The position numbers and the translations under genes were made by a program. A model generated the notes under the pieces. The model was not told where the DNA came from. It saw only the letters and a list, made by a program, of their open reading frames with translations, and searched no databases. This document shows, piece by piece, positions 57,120 to 64,000 of a stretch of DNA of 64,000 bases. Positions within the stretch are counted from its first letter, which is position 1; every line of letters starts with the position of its first letter. The stretch covers positions 620,001 through 684,000 of the forward strand of contig NZ_CP107030.1 of NCBI RefSeq assembly GCF_027474825.1. The letters run 5' to 3'. The DNA comes from Maribacter halichondriae. Its GTDB lineage: Bacteria; Bacteroidota; Bacteroidia; Flavobacteriales; Flavobacteriaceae.

Positions 57120-58115
57120 ATGAAAGAAACCCTTAACAGATTAATAAATCACGATGCGCTCTCTAAAGATGATGCCAAACAAATCTTGGTCAATATCGCA
57201 AAGGGGGAATACAATACCAGTCAAATTGCGGCTTTTCTAACGGTGTACATGATGCGTAGTATTACTATCGAAGAGTTGGAAGGTTTCCGTGATGCGTTGC
57301 TAGAACTTTGTGTTGCCATCGACTTATCAGCCTATAACCCGGTCGATTTGTGTGGCACCGGAGGTGATGGCAAGGACACGTTTAATATCTCGACCCTGGC
57401 CTCTTTTGTGACCGCAGGTGCGGGGGTAAAGGTTACCAAGCACGGCAATTATGGGGTTTCCTCAAAATGTGGAAGTAGCAATGTCATGGAGTTTCTAGGA
57501 ATAAAATTTAGCAATGAACGTGATTTTTTAGAGAAATCCATCGACGAGGCGGGTATTTGTGTACTGCATGCACCGTTGTTTCATCCTGCCATGAAAAATG
57601 TAGGCCCAATTCGTAGGGAGTTGGGTGTAAAAACTTTTTTCAATATGCTAGGGCCTATGGTCAATCCCGCATTTCCAAAGAATCAAATGGTCGGTGTATT
57701 TAATCTTGAATTGGCGAGAATGTATGGATATCTGTACCAGAATACCAATAAAAATTTTACTATTCTCCATGCCTTGGACGGATACGATGAAATCTCATTG
57801 ACCGGAAATACCAAAACCATTTCGAACAAATCGGAAAGCATGTTGCGCCCAGAAGATTTCGGAGTTAATAAAATACAACAATCTGAAATATTAGGCGGCG
57901 AAGATATAAACGGATCGGCCCAAATATTTATGGATGTGCTTCAAGGCCGCGGTACCGAAGCACAAAACAATGTAGTCTGTGCCAATGCCGGGGTCGCGAT
58001 TGCTATCGTTAAAAATATTAGTCCAAAAGAAGGATTTGAGAAAGCGAAAGAATCCCTTTTGAGCGGGAGAGGTTTAAAGGCTTTAAAGAGATTACAGGAA
58101 TTGAGTAAAAATTAG
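57120..58115 (+). CDS. trpD: Anthranilate phosphoribosyltransferase
   Basis: 331 residues. PRPP/Mg binding 'DLCGTGGDGKDTFNISTLASFVTAGAGVKVTKHGNYGVSSKCGSSNVMEFLG' (about 76-127) with the KHGN motif, 'HPAMKNVGPIRRELGVKTFFNMLGPMVNPA' (about 158-187) and 'DEISLTGNT'. It transfers phosphoribose to anthranilate, step 2 of the branch. Intact and in standard operon order. Confidence 0.97.
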   Translation: MKETLNRLINHDALSKDDAKQILVNIAKGEYNTSQIAAFLTVYMMRSITIEELEGFRDALLELCVAIDLSAYNPVDLCGTGGDGKDTFNISTLASFVTAGAGVKVTKHGNYGVSSKCGSSNVMEFLGIKFSNERDFLEKSIDEAGICVLHAPLFHPAMKNVGPIRRELGVKTFFNMLGPMVNPAFPKNQMVGVFNLELARMYGYLYQNTNKNFTILHALDGYDEISLTGNTKTISNKSESMLRPEDFGVNKIQQSEILGGEDINGSAQIFMDVLQGRGTEAQNNVVCANAGVAIAIVKNISPKEGFEKAKESLLSGRGLKALKRLQELSKN

Positions 58116-58185
58116 TTGATGGTTGTTAGTTGATAGTTTTAAGTTTTAGTACTATCAACCAAAAACCGTTAACCAACAACTATAC

Positions 58186-58971
58186 ATGAATATTCTAGAC
58201 AAAATAGTAGCCGACAAACGTAAAGAAGTCGCTTTGAAAAAATCGCTCATTCCAATTTCACAATTGGAGTGCTCAGTGCTTTTCGCGCGTGAGACGTTCT
58301 CTTTGGCCAATGCCCTTCGCGAAAGCGAAACAGGAATCATTGCAGAGTACAAAAGACGTTCTCCTTCAAAATCGACCATCAATCAAAATGCGAACGTGTC
58401 CCAAGTTGCCAAAGGCTATAAGAAAGCAGGAGTATGTGGTATGAGCATATTGACCGATATAAAATATTTTGGGGGTTCCTTGGAAGATTTATTACTAGCG
58501 AGGGCATCTGTTCAAATGCCATTATTGCGAAAAGAGTTTATCATCGATGAATATCAAATTGTCGAGGCAAAGGCCCATGGGGCCGATGTCATTCTTTTGA
58601 TAGCGGCGATCTTGACCAGAGAAGAAATAAAAACATTCTCAGAGGTCGCTAAGCAATTACAATTGAATGTTTTATTGGAAGTACATAATGAAGAAGAACT
58701 TCGTAAAAGTGTTATGCCGAGTTTGGACATGTTGGGAGTGAACAACCGAAACTTAAAAACGTTCGAAGTCAGTTTGGAAACAAGTAAATCGTTGTCCGAA
58801 TTGATTCCCGATGAATTTGTGAAAGTTTCGGAGAGTGGCATTAGTTCTGTCGAAGCAATCAGGGATTTAAAAGATTATGGGTACCAAGGGTTTTTAGTCG
58901 GGGAGAACTTCATGAAGACGGATGATCCCGGGGAAAGTGCCATGGAATTTATTAAAAACCTAATGAAGTGA
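58186..58971 (+). CDS. trpC: Indole-3-glycerol phosphate synthase
   Basis: 261 residues, TIM barrel. 'ILDKIVADKRKEVALKK', 'GIIAEYKRRSPSKSTIN' (catalytic Lys region about 50-66), 'SILTDIKYFGGSLEDL', 'LLRKEFIIDEYQI', 'LLEVHNEEEL', 'GVNNRNLKTFEV', 'SESGISS' and 'FLVGENFMKTDDPG'. A monofunctional enzyme, separate from TrpF. The 70-nt gap from trpD holds an imperfect inverted repeat (gttgatagt...actatcaac). Confidence 0.96.
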   Translation: MNILDKIVADKRKEVALKKSLIPISQLECSVLFARETFSLANALRESETGIIAEYKRRSPSKSTINQNANVSQVAKGYKKAGVCGMSILTDIKYFGGSLEDLLLARASVQMPLLRKEFIIDEYQIVEAKAHGADVILLIAAILTREEIKTFSEVAKQLQLNVLLEVHNEEELRKSVMPSLDMLGVNNRNLKTFEVSLETSKSLSELIPDEFVKVSESGISSVEAIRDLKDYGYQGFLVGENFMKTDDPGESAMEFIKNLMK

Positions 58972-59000
58972 CCTCCCCTAACCCCTCCCAAGGAGGGGGA
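58972..59000. repeat. Interspersed palindromic repeat at the trpC-trpF junction
   Basis: cctcccctaacccctcccaaggaggggga, starting one base after the trpC stop codon. Nearly identical to 48403-48430 in the HhH gene. Paired with an inverted relative at 59048-59077, so the two could form one long hairpin in the mRNA around the trpF start. Confidence 0.8.
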
Positions 59001-59012
59001 CTAAATAAGTAT

Positions 59013-59738
59013 ATGGACAGAAATTCGAAAAATAATGACAATTTAGACTCCCTCCCCTTGGGGGAGGGCCGGGGTGGAATCAAGCTAAAAATCTGCGGTA
59101 TGAAATATAACACCTTAGAGGTTGCGACATTGCGACCTGACTATCTGGGTTTTATTTTTTGGGAGCCGTCCAAACGGTTTTTTAATGGACAGATTCCTTC
59201 GCTTCCGCTCGGAATTAAAAAAGTAGGCGTTTTTGTGGATGCTTCTTTGGAAGTAGTTTTGGAGAAAATCGAGAAATATGGTTTGTGGGGCGTTCAATTG
59301 CATGGAGATGAAAGTCCCGAATATTGCGAACAATTAAAGGCAAAATGTCATGCTGAGCTTGTCGAAGCACATTCGAAAGACCTACAAAAAGTTCAACTCA
59401 TAAAAGTTTTCTCCATAAAAGATAATTTTGACTTTTCAATTCTGGCATCCTACGAAGAAGTATGTGACTACTATTTATTCGACACCAAAGGAAAACTACC
59501 CGGAGGAAATGGATATACTTTTAATTGGAAGGTTTTGGAAAACTATCCCTCTACCAAGCCTTATTTTCTAAGTGGTGGTATTGGATTGAAGGAAGTAGAA
59601 TCCGTCAAAGAATTTATGCAACGACCCGAATCGAAATATTGCTATGCCATTGATGTCAATAGCCGCTTCGAAATCGAACCGGGTCTGAAAAATATTGTCA
59701 AATTGAAAGAGTTCAAAAAGTTGTATCCTAAATACTGA
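59013..59738 (+). CDS. trpF: Phosphoribosylanthranilate isomerase, with repeat-derived N-terminus and insertion
   Basis: The conserved enzyme begins 'IKLKICGMKYNTLEVATLRPDYLGFIFWEPSKRFF' (catalytic Cys in 'KICGMK') and goes on through 'KVGVFVDASLEVVLEKI', 'VQLHGDESPEYCEQL', 'DTKGKLPGGNGYTFNW', 'FLSGGIGLKEVE' and 'DVNSRFEIEPGLK'. It has no ATG at the usual place; the nearest upstream in-frame ATG is 59013 (MDRNSKNNDN), giving 241 residues with about 27 additional N-terminal residues, 'SLPLGEGRGG' of which are coded by an inverted REP-type element (59048-59077). A GTG at 58968, within trpC, is less likely. A second repeat element inside the gene (59346-59369) codes 'CHAELVEAHS', placed in a surface loop after 'CEQLKA'. 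So two different repeat families have entered this gene without breaking the frame. Confidence 0.93.
   Translation: MDRNSKNNDNLDSLPLGEGRGGIKLKICGMKYNTLEVATLRPDYLGFIFWEPSKRFFNGQIPSLPLGIKKVGVFVDASLEVVLEKIEKYGLWGVQLHGDESPEYCEQLKAKCHAELVEAHSKDLQKVQLIKVFSIKDNFDFSILASYEEVCDYYLFDTKGKLPGGNGYTFNWKVLENYPSTKPYFLSGGIGLKEVESVKEFMQRPESKYCYAIDVNSRFEIEPGLKNIVKLKEFKKLYPKY
59048..59077. repeat. Interspersed palindromic repeat, inverted copy, inside trpF 5' end
   Basis: ctccctccccttggg... to 59077; its reverse complement resembles the element at 58972-59000. Translated in the trpF frame as SLPLGEGRGG. The head-to-head pair with a 47-nt spacer is the layout of a bacterial interspersed mosaic (BIME-like) unit. 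Confidence 0.7.
59346..59369. repeat. Second type of interspersed repeat within trpF
   Basis: tgtcatgctgagcttgtcg...gca, coding CHAELVEA in frame. This short element is, to my knowledge, widespread in flavobacterial genomes, often as part of a longer imperfect palindrome; a decayed relative lies at 46400-46435. Confidence 0.65.
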
Positions 59739-59750
59739 TAACTGAAAACT

Positions 59751-60935
59751 ATGAAATCTTATCACGCGAACGAAAAAGGCTACTATGGAGAATTTGGGGG
59801 AGCTTTCATTCCAGAAATGTTGTATCCGAATTGTGAGGAACTTCGGCAGAACTATATTCGAATTATGGAAGAACCTTCCTTTAAAAAAGAGTTCGACCAG
59901 TTGTTGAAAGATTATGTAGGCCGTCCTACCCCACTCTATTTTGCGAAACGTCTTTCAAAAAAGTACGGTACCAAAATCTATTTAAAAAGAGAAGATCTTT
60001 GTCACACCGGTGCCCACAAGGTTAATAATACCATTGGGCAAATTTTAATGGCGAAGAAATTGGGCAAAAATCGCATTATTGCGGAAACCGGTGCCGGTCA
60101 ACATGGGGTCGCCACGGCTACGGTATGTGCTTTAATGGGTATCGACTGCGTAGTATATATGGGCGAAATCGATATTGCTAGGCAGGCACCCAATGTGGCA
60201 CGTATGAAAATGTTGGGCGCCGAAGTGCGACCGGCCCTTTCAGGCAGTCGAACCTTAAAAGATGCGACCAACGAGGCCATTCGAGACTGGATTAACAATC
60301 CTGTGGATACGCACTATATTATAGGTTCTGTGGTGGGGCCGCACCCCTACCCCGACATGGTAGCCCGTTTTCAATCCGTTATTTCGGAAGAAATCAAATG
60401 GCAGTTGAAGGAAAAGGAAGGTCGTGAAAATCCTGATTATGTGGTCGCTTGTGTCGGTGGTGGCAGTAATGCGGCCGGGGCCTATTATCACTATCTAAAT
60501 ACTCCCGAAGTGGGCATTATTGCGGTAGAGGCAGCCGGTAAAGGTGTAAATTCTGGAGAAAGTGCGGCAACCTCGGCGTTGGGGAAAGTAGGCATCATCC
60601 ATGGAAGTAAAACGCTTTTGATGCAGACCCAAGATGGACAGATTACGGAACCCTATTCTATTTCAGCCGGATTGGATTATCCCGGTGTCGGACCCATGCA
60701 TGCACACCTTTTCAAGTCAGGTCGAGGCGAGTTTATTTCAATAACGGATGACGAGGCCATGACGGCAGGATTGGAAATATCGCAATTAGAAGGCATTATT
60801 CCTGCCATTGAAACATCACATGCCTTTGCGATTTTCAATCATAAAAAGTTCAAGGAAGATGATGTTATTGTCATTAACCTTTCAGGCCGTGGGGATAAAG
60901 ATCTACAGACCTATATAGACTATTTCAAGCTATGA
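59751..60935 (+). CDS. trpB: Tryptophan synthase beta subunit
   Basis: 394 residues, PLP enzyme. Starts '[28 protein letters not shown]'; PLP lysine is Lys90 in '[13 protein letters not shown]'; phosphate-binding loop 'GGGSNAAG' (236-243); '[15 protein letters not shown]' and '[12 protein letters not shown]' (active-site Glu region) are intact. It condenses indole with serine to give tryptophan. Its stop overlaps the trpA start (ATGA), typical of the alpha/beta pair. Confidence 0.98.
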   Translation: MKSYHANEKGYYGEFGGAFIPEMLYPNCEELRQNYIRIMEEPSFKKEFDQLLKDYVGRPTPLYFAKRLSKKYGTKIYLKREDLCHTGAHKVNNTIGQILMAKKLGKNRIIAETGAGQHGVATATVCALMGIDCVVYMGEIDIARQAPNVARMKMLGAEVRPALSGSRTLKDATNEAIRDWINNPVDTHYIIGSVVGPHPYPDMVARFQSVISEEIKWQLKEKEGRENPDYVVACVGGGSNAAGAYYHYLNTPEVGIIAVEAAGKGVNSGESAATSALGKVGIIHGSKTLLMQTQDGQITEPYSISAGLDYPGVGPMHAHLFKSGRGEFISITDDEAMTAGLEISQLEGIIPAIETSHAFAIFNHKKFKEDDVIVINLSGRGDKDLQTYIDYFKL

Positions 60936-61695
60936 CAAATAGAATTAATCAAAAAATGATGGAGGATAAAAAACTCCTCTCCATCTATTTCACAGCAGGA
61001 TATCCTGCTTTGGACGATACCGTAAAAATCATTCAAGACTTGGAGAAAAACGGAGTAGACATGATCGAGATAGGCCTACCCTTCAGCGATCCATTGGCCG
61101 ATGGGCCGACCATTCAGAAAAGTTCGACGGCCGCCCTGAAAAACGGAATGACCACGGAAATTCTTTTTGAGCAGTTGAAGGACATTCGCAAATCCGTTTC
61201 CATTCCTTTGATCATTATGGGCTATTTCAACCCGATGTTGCAATATGGTGTGGAAGCGTTTTGCAAAAAATGTCAAGAAATCGGTATCGATGGATTGATT
61301 ATTCCAGATCTTCCGGTCGATGTATATCATGAGGAATATCAAGCCATTTTTGAAAAATACGGACTGATCAATGTGTTTTTGATTACCCCCAGACTTCGAA
61401 AGAACGTATTCGGTTTATCGATAGCGTTTCGAACGGATTCATCTATATGGTCAGTTCGGCCAGTGTTACCGGGGCTAAATTCGGTTTTGGTGATGAGCAA
61501 CAAGACTATTTTCAACGCATTGCTTCACTTTCGCTCAAGAACCCTCAAATTGTTGGCTTCGGTATCAGTAATTCCGAAACGTTCGATCAAGCCACCAAGA
61601 GCGCCAAAGGTGCTATTATCGGTTCGGCCTTTATTAAACATTTGACGGAAAACGGAACTGGGTCGATCGGTGATTTTATAACAAAAATTAGATGA
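60932..61695 (+). CDS. trpA: Tryptophan synthase alpha subunit, frameshifted in this sequence
   Basis: Cleaves indole-3-glycerol phosphate to indole. The first ~153 residues are normal, with catalytic Glu46 in '[11 protein letters not shown]' and Asp57 in 'LADGP'. After 'NVFLITP' the frame is lost at a run of five C (61386-61390); adding one C restores '[41 protein letters not shown]' and continues to the stop at 61693-61695, total 254 residues as expected. The C-terminal part is fully conserved in the other frame ('[10 protein letters not shown]', '[12 protein letters not shown]'). Consistent with the homopolymer errors in rpoB, rplJ and rplA, so a true pseudogene is unlikely. Confidence 0.94.
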
Positions 61696-61922
61696 TGAAA
61701 GACCTTGTCAATAATTGGAAAATTGTCATCTTATTGTGCTTGACTTTGGGTCTCGCCCCTTTTTTTCCTGAACCCCATATTTGGGGCAAGCTAAAATGGA
61801 TTGCCGGAGGGGCCATAGGAATGGGGTTTGCTGACTGGTTCGATGTTCTATTCCACGGACTTCCCTTTCTGCTCTTGGCCAGATTGATCTTTGTGAAGTT
61901 CATTCTATTGAAAGCACCCTGA
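61692..61922 (+). CDS. Small two-helix membrane protein, function unknown
   Basis: 76 residues; the ATG overlaps the trpA stop (ATGATGA), so it is read as part of the trp transcript. Two hydrophobic helices: about 9-24 ('IVILLCLTLGLAPFFP') and about 52-74 ('FHGLPFLLLARLIFVKFILL'), joined by 'EPHIWGKLKWIAGGAIGMGFADWFDV' with several Trp. I believe similar small proteins occur in other Flavobacteriaceae, but I cannot name a function. A link to tryptophan metabolism is only positional. Confidence 0.75.
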   Translation: MMKDLVNNWKIVILLCLTLGLAPFFPEPHIWGKLKWIAGGAIGMGFADWFDVLFHGLPFLLLARLIFVKFILLKAP

Positions 61923-61940
61923 AATGAGAAATGAATTCGG

Positions 61941-61948
61941 TAGATTTG
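61941..61948 (+). promoter_or_regulatory. Possible -7 promoter element for the coiled-coil membrane protein
   Basis: TAGATTTG fits TAnnTTTG, 14 nt before the ATG at 61963. No proper -33 box is seen. Confidence 0.3.
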
Positions 61949-61962
61949 ATAAATTTATTTGA

Positions 61963-62931
61963 ATGGAAAACTTTTTAAGAACTAATTGGCCCACTATATT
62001 GATTGGAATAGGATATTTTCTACTGCTGATAATTGCGTTCTATAAAATAGATTGGGAGAAACCTTCATTCAGTACAAATTGGATTTGGTACATTTTACTA
62101 GCTCTGTTAGGCATATTAGGATACATTTTTGCTCATTACTTTTATAGCACGATTGCCCAACAAAATCAAACACTAGCCGTTGATTTTCTCAAAGTACTTT
62201 TACCGACAATATTGGCAATTCTATCTTTGATCTATGCACTTAGTTCAGGATTATTTAACATTAAGAACGAAACACTTCAAAAAAACAAGGCAAATCTTCA
62301 ATACGAAATAAACGAGTTTGAGAAAAAACAGAGGATTGCTTCTGATGAGTTAAAAAGTCTTGAAGATTCAATACATTCAAGACAGGTTCAACTTGAATTG
62401 AAAACCAAGGAAGTTGATAAAAAAGAAAAGGAAATTGAATCTTTCCAAAAGGAAATTGAAGAGATTAAAAAAGAAAGTATTGAGAAAGAAAAAGCTATTG
62501 AAGAATTAACAGAATTAAATCAAGAATTTGATAAGCAGTTAAAAATCAGACTGAAAAATATAGAAAAACCAATCGTTGAAATTGTAAATGTTGATCTTGA
62601 GCCATCTTCTTTGCATATCAAAGTTTCAGTCTATGATTCTAATATGAAACTCTTAACGAACAAGGATATAGCTTTATTAAATAATGACGAGATGTCTATG
62701 CCCTCTAAGGGCTTTGATGAAAAAACCGGAATGTTCAATTACTCTCCCCATATCTACGCGGGTTTATCCTTGAGCGGAAAATGGAAGCAACACTTATTTG
62801 GGCTAACAATAGTAGGTAAGGTAGTTGACACATCGGTTAATTATAGAGGTTATGACGATTCTTATCACAAAACTATTTCACTACCTTACATGAGTGCCGA
62901 ATATCGAATAATCCTAAACGATTTTAAATGA
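61963..62931 (+). CDS. Membrane protein with three N-terminal helices and a coiled coil, function unknown
   Basis: 322 residues. Three transmembrane helices (about 10-27 'ILIGIGYFLLLIIAFYKI', 42-64 'WIWYILLALLGILGYIFAHYFY', 72-95 'FLKVLLPTILAILSLIYALSSG'), then a Lys/Glu-rich coiled coil (about 100-205) and a C-terminal beta-rich domain (about 210-322) that begins 'KPIVEIVNVDLEPSSLHIKVSVYDSNMKLL'. Codon use is more AT-rich than its neighbours, which may point to recent acquisition. I do not recognise the family. Its stop overlaps the M20 peptidase start by 4 nt. Confidence 0.75.
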   Translation: MENFLRTNWPTILIGIGYFLLLIIAFYKIDWEKPSFSTNWIWYILLALLGILGYIFAHYFYSTIAQQNQTLAVDFLKVLLPTILAILSLIYALSSGLFNIKNETLQKNKANLQYEINEFEKKQRIASDELKSLEDSIHSRQVQLELKTKEVDKKEKEIESFQKEIEEIKKESIEKEKAIEELTELNQEFDKQLKIRLKNIEKPIVEIVNVDLEPSSLHIKVSVYDSNMKLLTNKDIALLNNDEMSMPSKGFDEKTGMFNYSPHIYAGLSLSGKWKQHLFGLTIVGKVVDTSVNYRGYDDSYHKTISLPYMSAEYRIILNDFK

Positions 62932-64000
62932 ATAAACTATTTCTAGCCCTTTTCTTATCTGTAATTTATTTTTTACCCGCCCAAGACTCTATTCAATTAA
63001 AATCCCAGGTACGCCATAGTATCGATGAGCTGCGAGATTTTGTTTCTATACCGAACGATGCCCTTGACCATGCCGATATCAACAGAAACCTGACATGGCT
63101 CACCAAAAAGTTTACTGAAAGGGGCTTTAATTCCTCTATACTTCCGACCGAGGGAGAATCACTTTTCTTCGCGGCACTTCCGATGGACGATGCCAAACCC
63201 ACCATTCTTTTTTATATGCATCTGGATGGGCAATCGGTTGATCCCTCAAAATGGAATCAACCCAATCCCTATCAAACGGTATTAAAATCAAAAGATGGCG
63301 ATGGTTGGAAAACTGAAAAGTTTGAAGACCTCAACGATGACATCAACTATGATTGGCGGTTGTTCGGCCGTTCGACCTCAGATGATAAGGGGCCAATCGT
63401 CATGTTCTTGAACGCCATAGACCTTTTGAAAAAGGATAAAGTGGAAATCCCTTTCAACATTAAGGTCATTTTGGATAGCGAAGAGGAAAAAAGCAGTAAA
63501 CCTTTGCCCAAGGCGGTAAAACAATATCGAGAATTATTAGAAGCCGATTTTTTAGTAATCAATGACGGCCCCGTTCATGTTTCTGAAAAGCCAACGGTGG
63601 TCTACGGCTGTCGCGGCATTACTTCATTGTCATTGACTACTTACGGCCCTATAAAACCACAACATAGTGGTCACTTTGGCAACTACGCGCCAAACCCGGG
63701 TTTTCAGTTGGCACAAGTTTTGGCGACCATGAAGGATGCAAATGGAAAGGTATTGATAAATGGTTATTATGATGGCATTGTAATCGATGAGGCTACCATG
63801 AAAATCCTAAAAAGTGTACCTGACGATGCGGAGGTCATCAATTCGAACCTTGCCATAAAAACGCCGGATAACGTCGGTAGTTTTTATCAAGAGTCATTGC
63901 AATATCCGTCTTTAAATATCCGTGGACTAGGTTCGGGATGGATCGGCGAAAAAGCTCGGACTATCGTTCCAGCCACTGCCACGGCTGAAATCGATTTGCG
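62928..64000 (+). CDS. M20/M25/M40 family metallopeptidase (3' end outside window)
   Basis: About 357 residues are seen before the right edge. Signal peptide about 1-19 ('KLFLALFLSVIYFLPAQ'). Typical M20 dizinc peptidase features: 'LFYMHLDGQSVDPSKWNQPNP' (the H-x-D zinc motif, about 94-96), 'GRSTSDDKGPIVMFLNAI' (zinc Asp), 'VILDSEEEKSS' (catalytic and zinc Glu), 'RGITSLSLTTYGP' and 'HSGHFGNYAPNPGF' at the start of the lid domain. Secreted di- or aminopeptidase role inferred. It overlaps the preceding gene by 4 nt (ATGA). Confidence 0.88.
   Translation, partial: MNKLFLALFLSVIYFLPAQDSIQLKSQVRHSIDELRDFVSIPNDALDHADINRNLTWLTKKFTERGFNSSILPTEGESLFFAALPMDDAKPTILFYMHLDGQSVDPSKWNQPNPYQTVLKSKDGDGWKTEKFEDLNDDINYDWRLFGRSTSDDKGPIVMFLNAIDLLKKDKVEIPFNIKVILDSEEEKSSKPLPKAVKQYRELLEADFLVINDGPVHVSEKPTVVYGCRGITSLSLTTYGPIKPQHSGHFGNYAPNPGFQLAQVLATMKDANGKVLINGYYDGIVIDEATMKILKSVPDDAEVINSNLAIKTPDNVGSFYQESLQYPSLNIRGLGSGWIGEKARTIVPATATAEIDL

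Noticed and set aside
58968-59012. GTG start for trpF overlapping trpC
   Set aside because: The residues come from the palindromic repeat and are followed by an ATG at 59013; RF length does not require it.
61692-61922. Assigning the 76-residue protein as a transporter subunit
   Set aside because: Two hydrophobic helices alone do not support a transport function; left as unknown.

Overview
This is chromosomal sequence of a member of the Flavobacteriaceae (Bacteroidetes), probably a marine, gliding-type flavobacterium. The evidence is the type IX secretion system (T9SS) proteins (PorP/SprF family, type B gliding C-terminal domains), promoters of the Bacteroidetes form (TTTG, about 19 nt, TAnnTTTG), a near absence of Shine-Dalgarno sequences except before rpsU, and the order tRNAs-tuf-tRNA-Trp-secE-nusG-rplKAJL-rpoBC next to rpsU-xerC-hpf. 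I cannot name the genus from sequence alone.

Region 1 (1-29411, all minus strand) is a cell-surface and adhesin island. Read in the direction of transcription it holds: (i) a type B adhesin, a PorP/SprF protein and a PorE-like OmpA lipoprotein-type protein (29411 to 23786); (ii) a DUF3344/Calx-beta surface protein broken by a frameshift (23595 to 19868); (iii) a 1668-residue GEVED/thrombospondin-3 protein followed by a 694-residue FG-GAP/ASPIC-UnbV protein (19619 to 12508); (iv) a 2309-residue protein with twelve identical-length 87-residue beta repeats and about 238 collagen-type Gly-X-Y triplets, then a second type B protein and a second PorP/SprF (11992 to 2051); (v) a partial protein with three PPC-like repeats running off the left edge. 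Three proteins share a short C-terminal tail, [11 protein letters not shown](K/P)N, that is neither a type A nor a type B sorting domain. Three units share an unusually well conserved promoter.

Region 2 (29794-46715) is housekeeping: prfC on the plus strand, then on the minus strand a DUF3467 gene and the translation/transcription cluster from tRNA-Thr through tuf, secE, nusG, rplK, rplA, rplJ, rplL, rpoB and rpoC, preceded by hpf, xerC and rpsU. rpsU has a full Shine-Dalgarno sequence, as expected if bS21 controls its own synthesis in this phylum.

Region 3 (46819-53624, minus) holds an acyl-CoA dehydrogenase, a helix-hairpin-helix protein, an AGCS amino-acid symporter, a K+ channel with RCK domain, a PspC protein, a DUF2851 protein and a rhodanese. 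Region 4 (53820-64000, plus) holds a MarR regulator with YceI, then a complete trp operon (trpEGDCFBA) with a promoter, an 18-residue leader peptide carrying three consecutive Trp codons and an intrinsic attenuator, followed by two membrane proteins and a partial M20 peptidase.

A quality warning applies: rpoB, rplJ, rplA, trpA and the DUF3344 gene are each broken by what looks like one missing base in or near a homopolymer. Because rpoB, rplJ and rplA are single-copy core genes, sequencing or assembly error is the best explanation, and all five are annotated here as single full-length genes.
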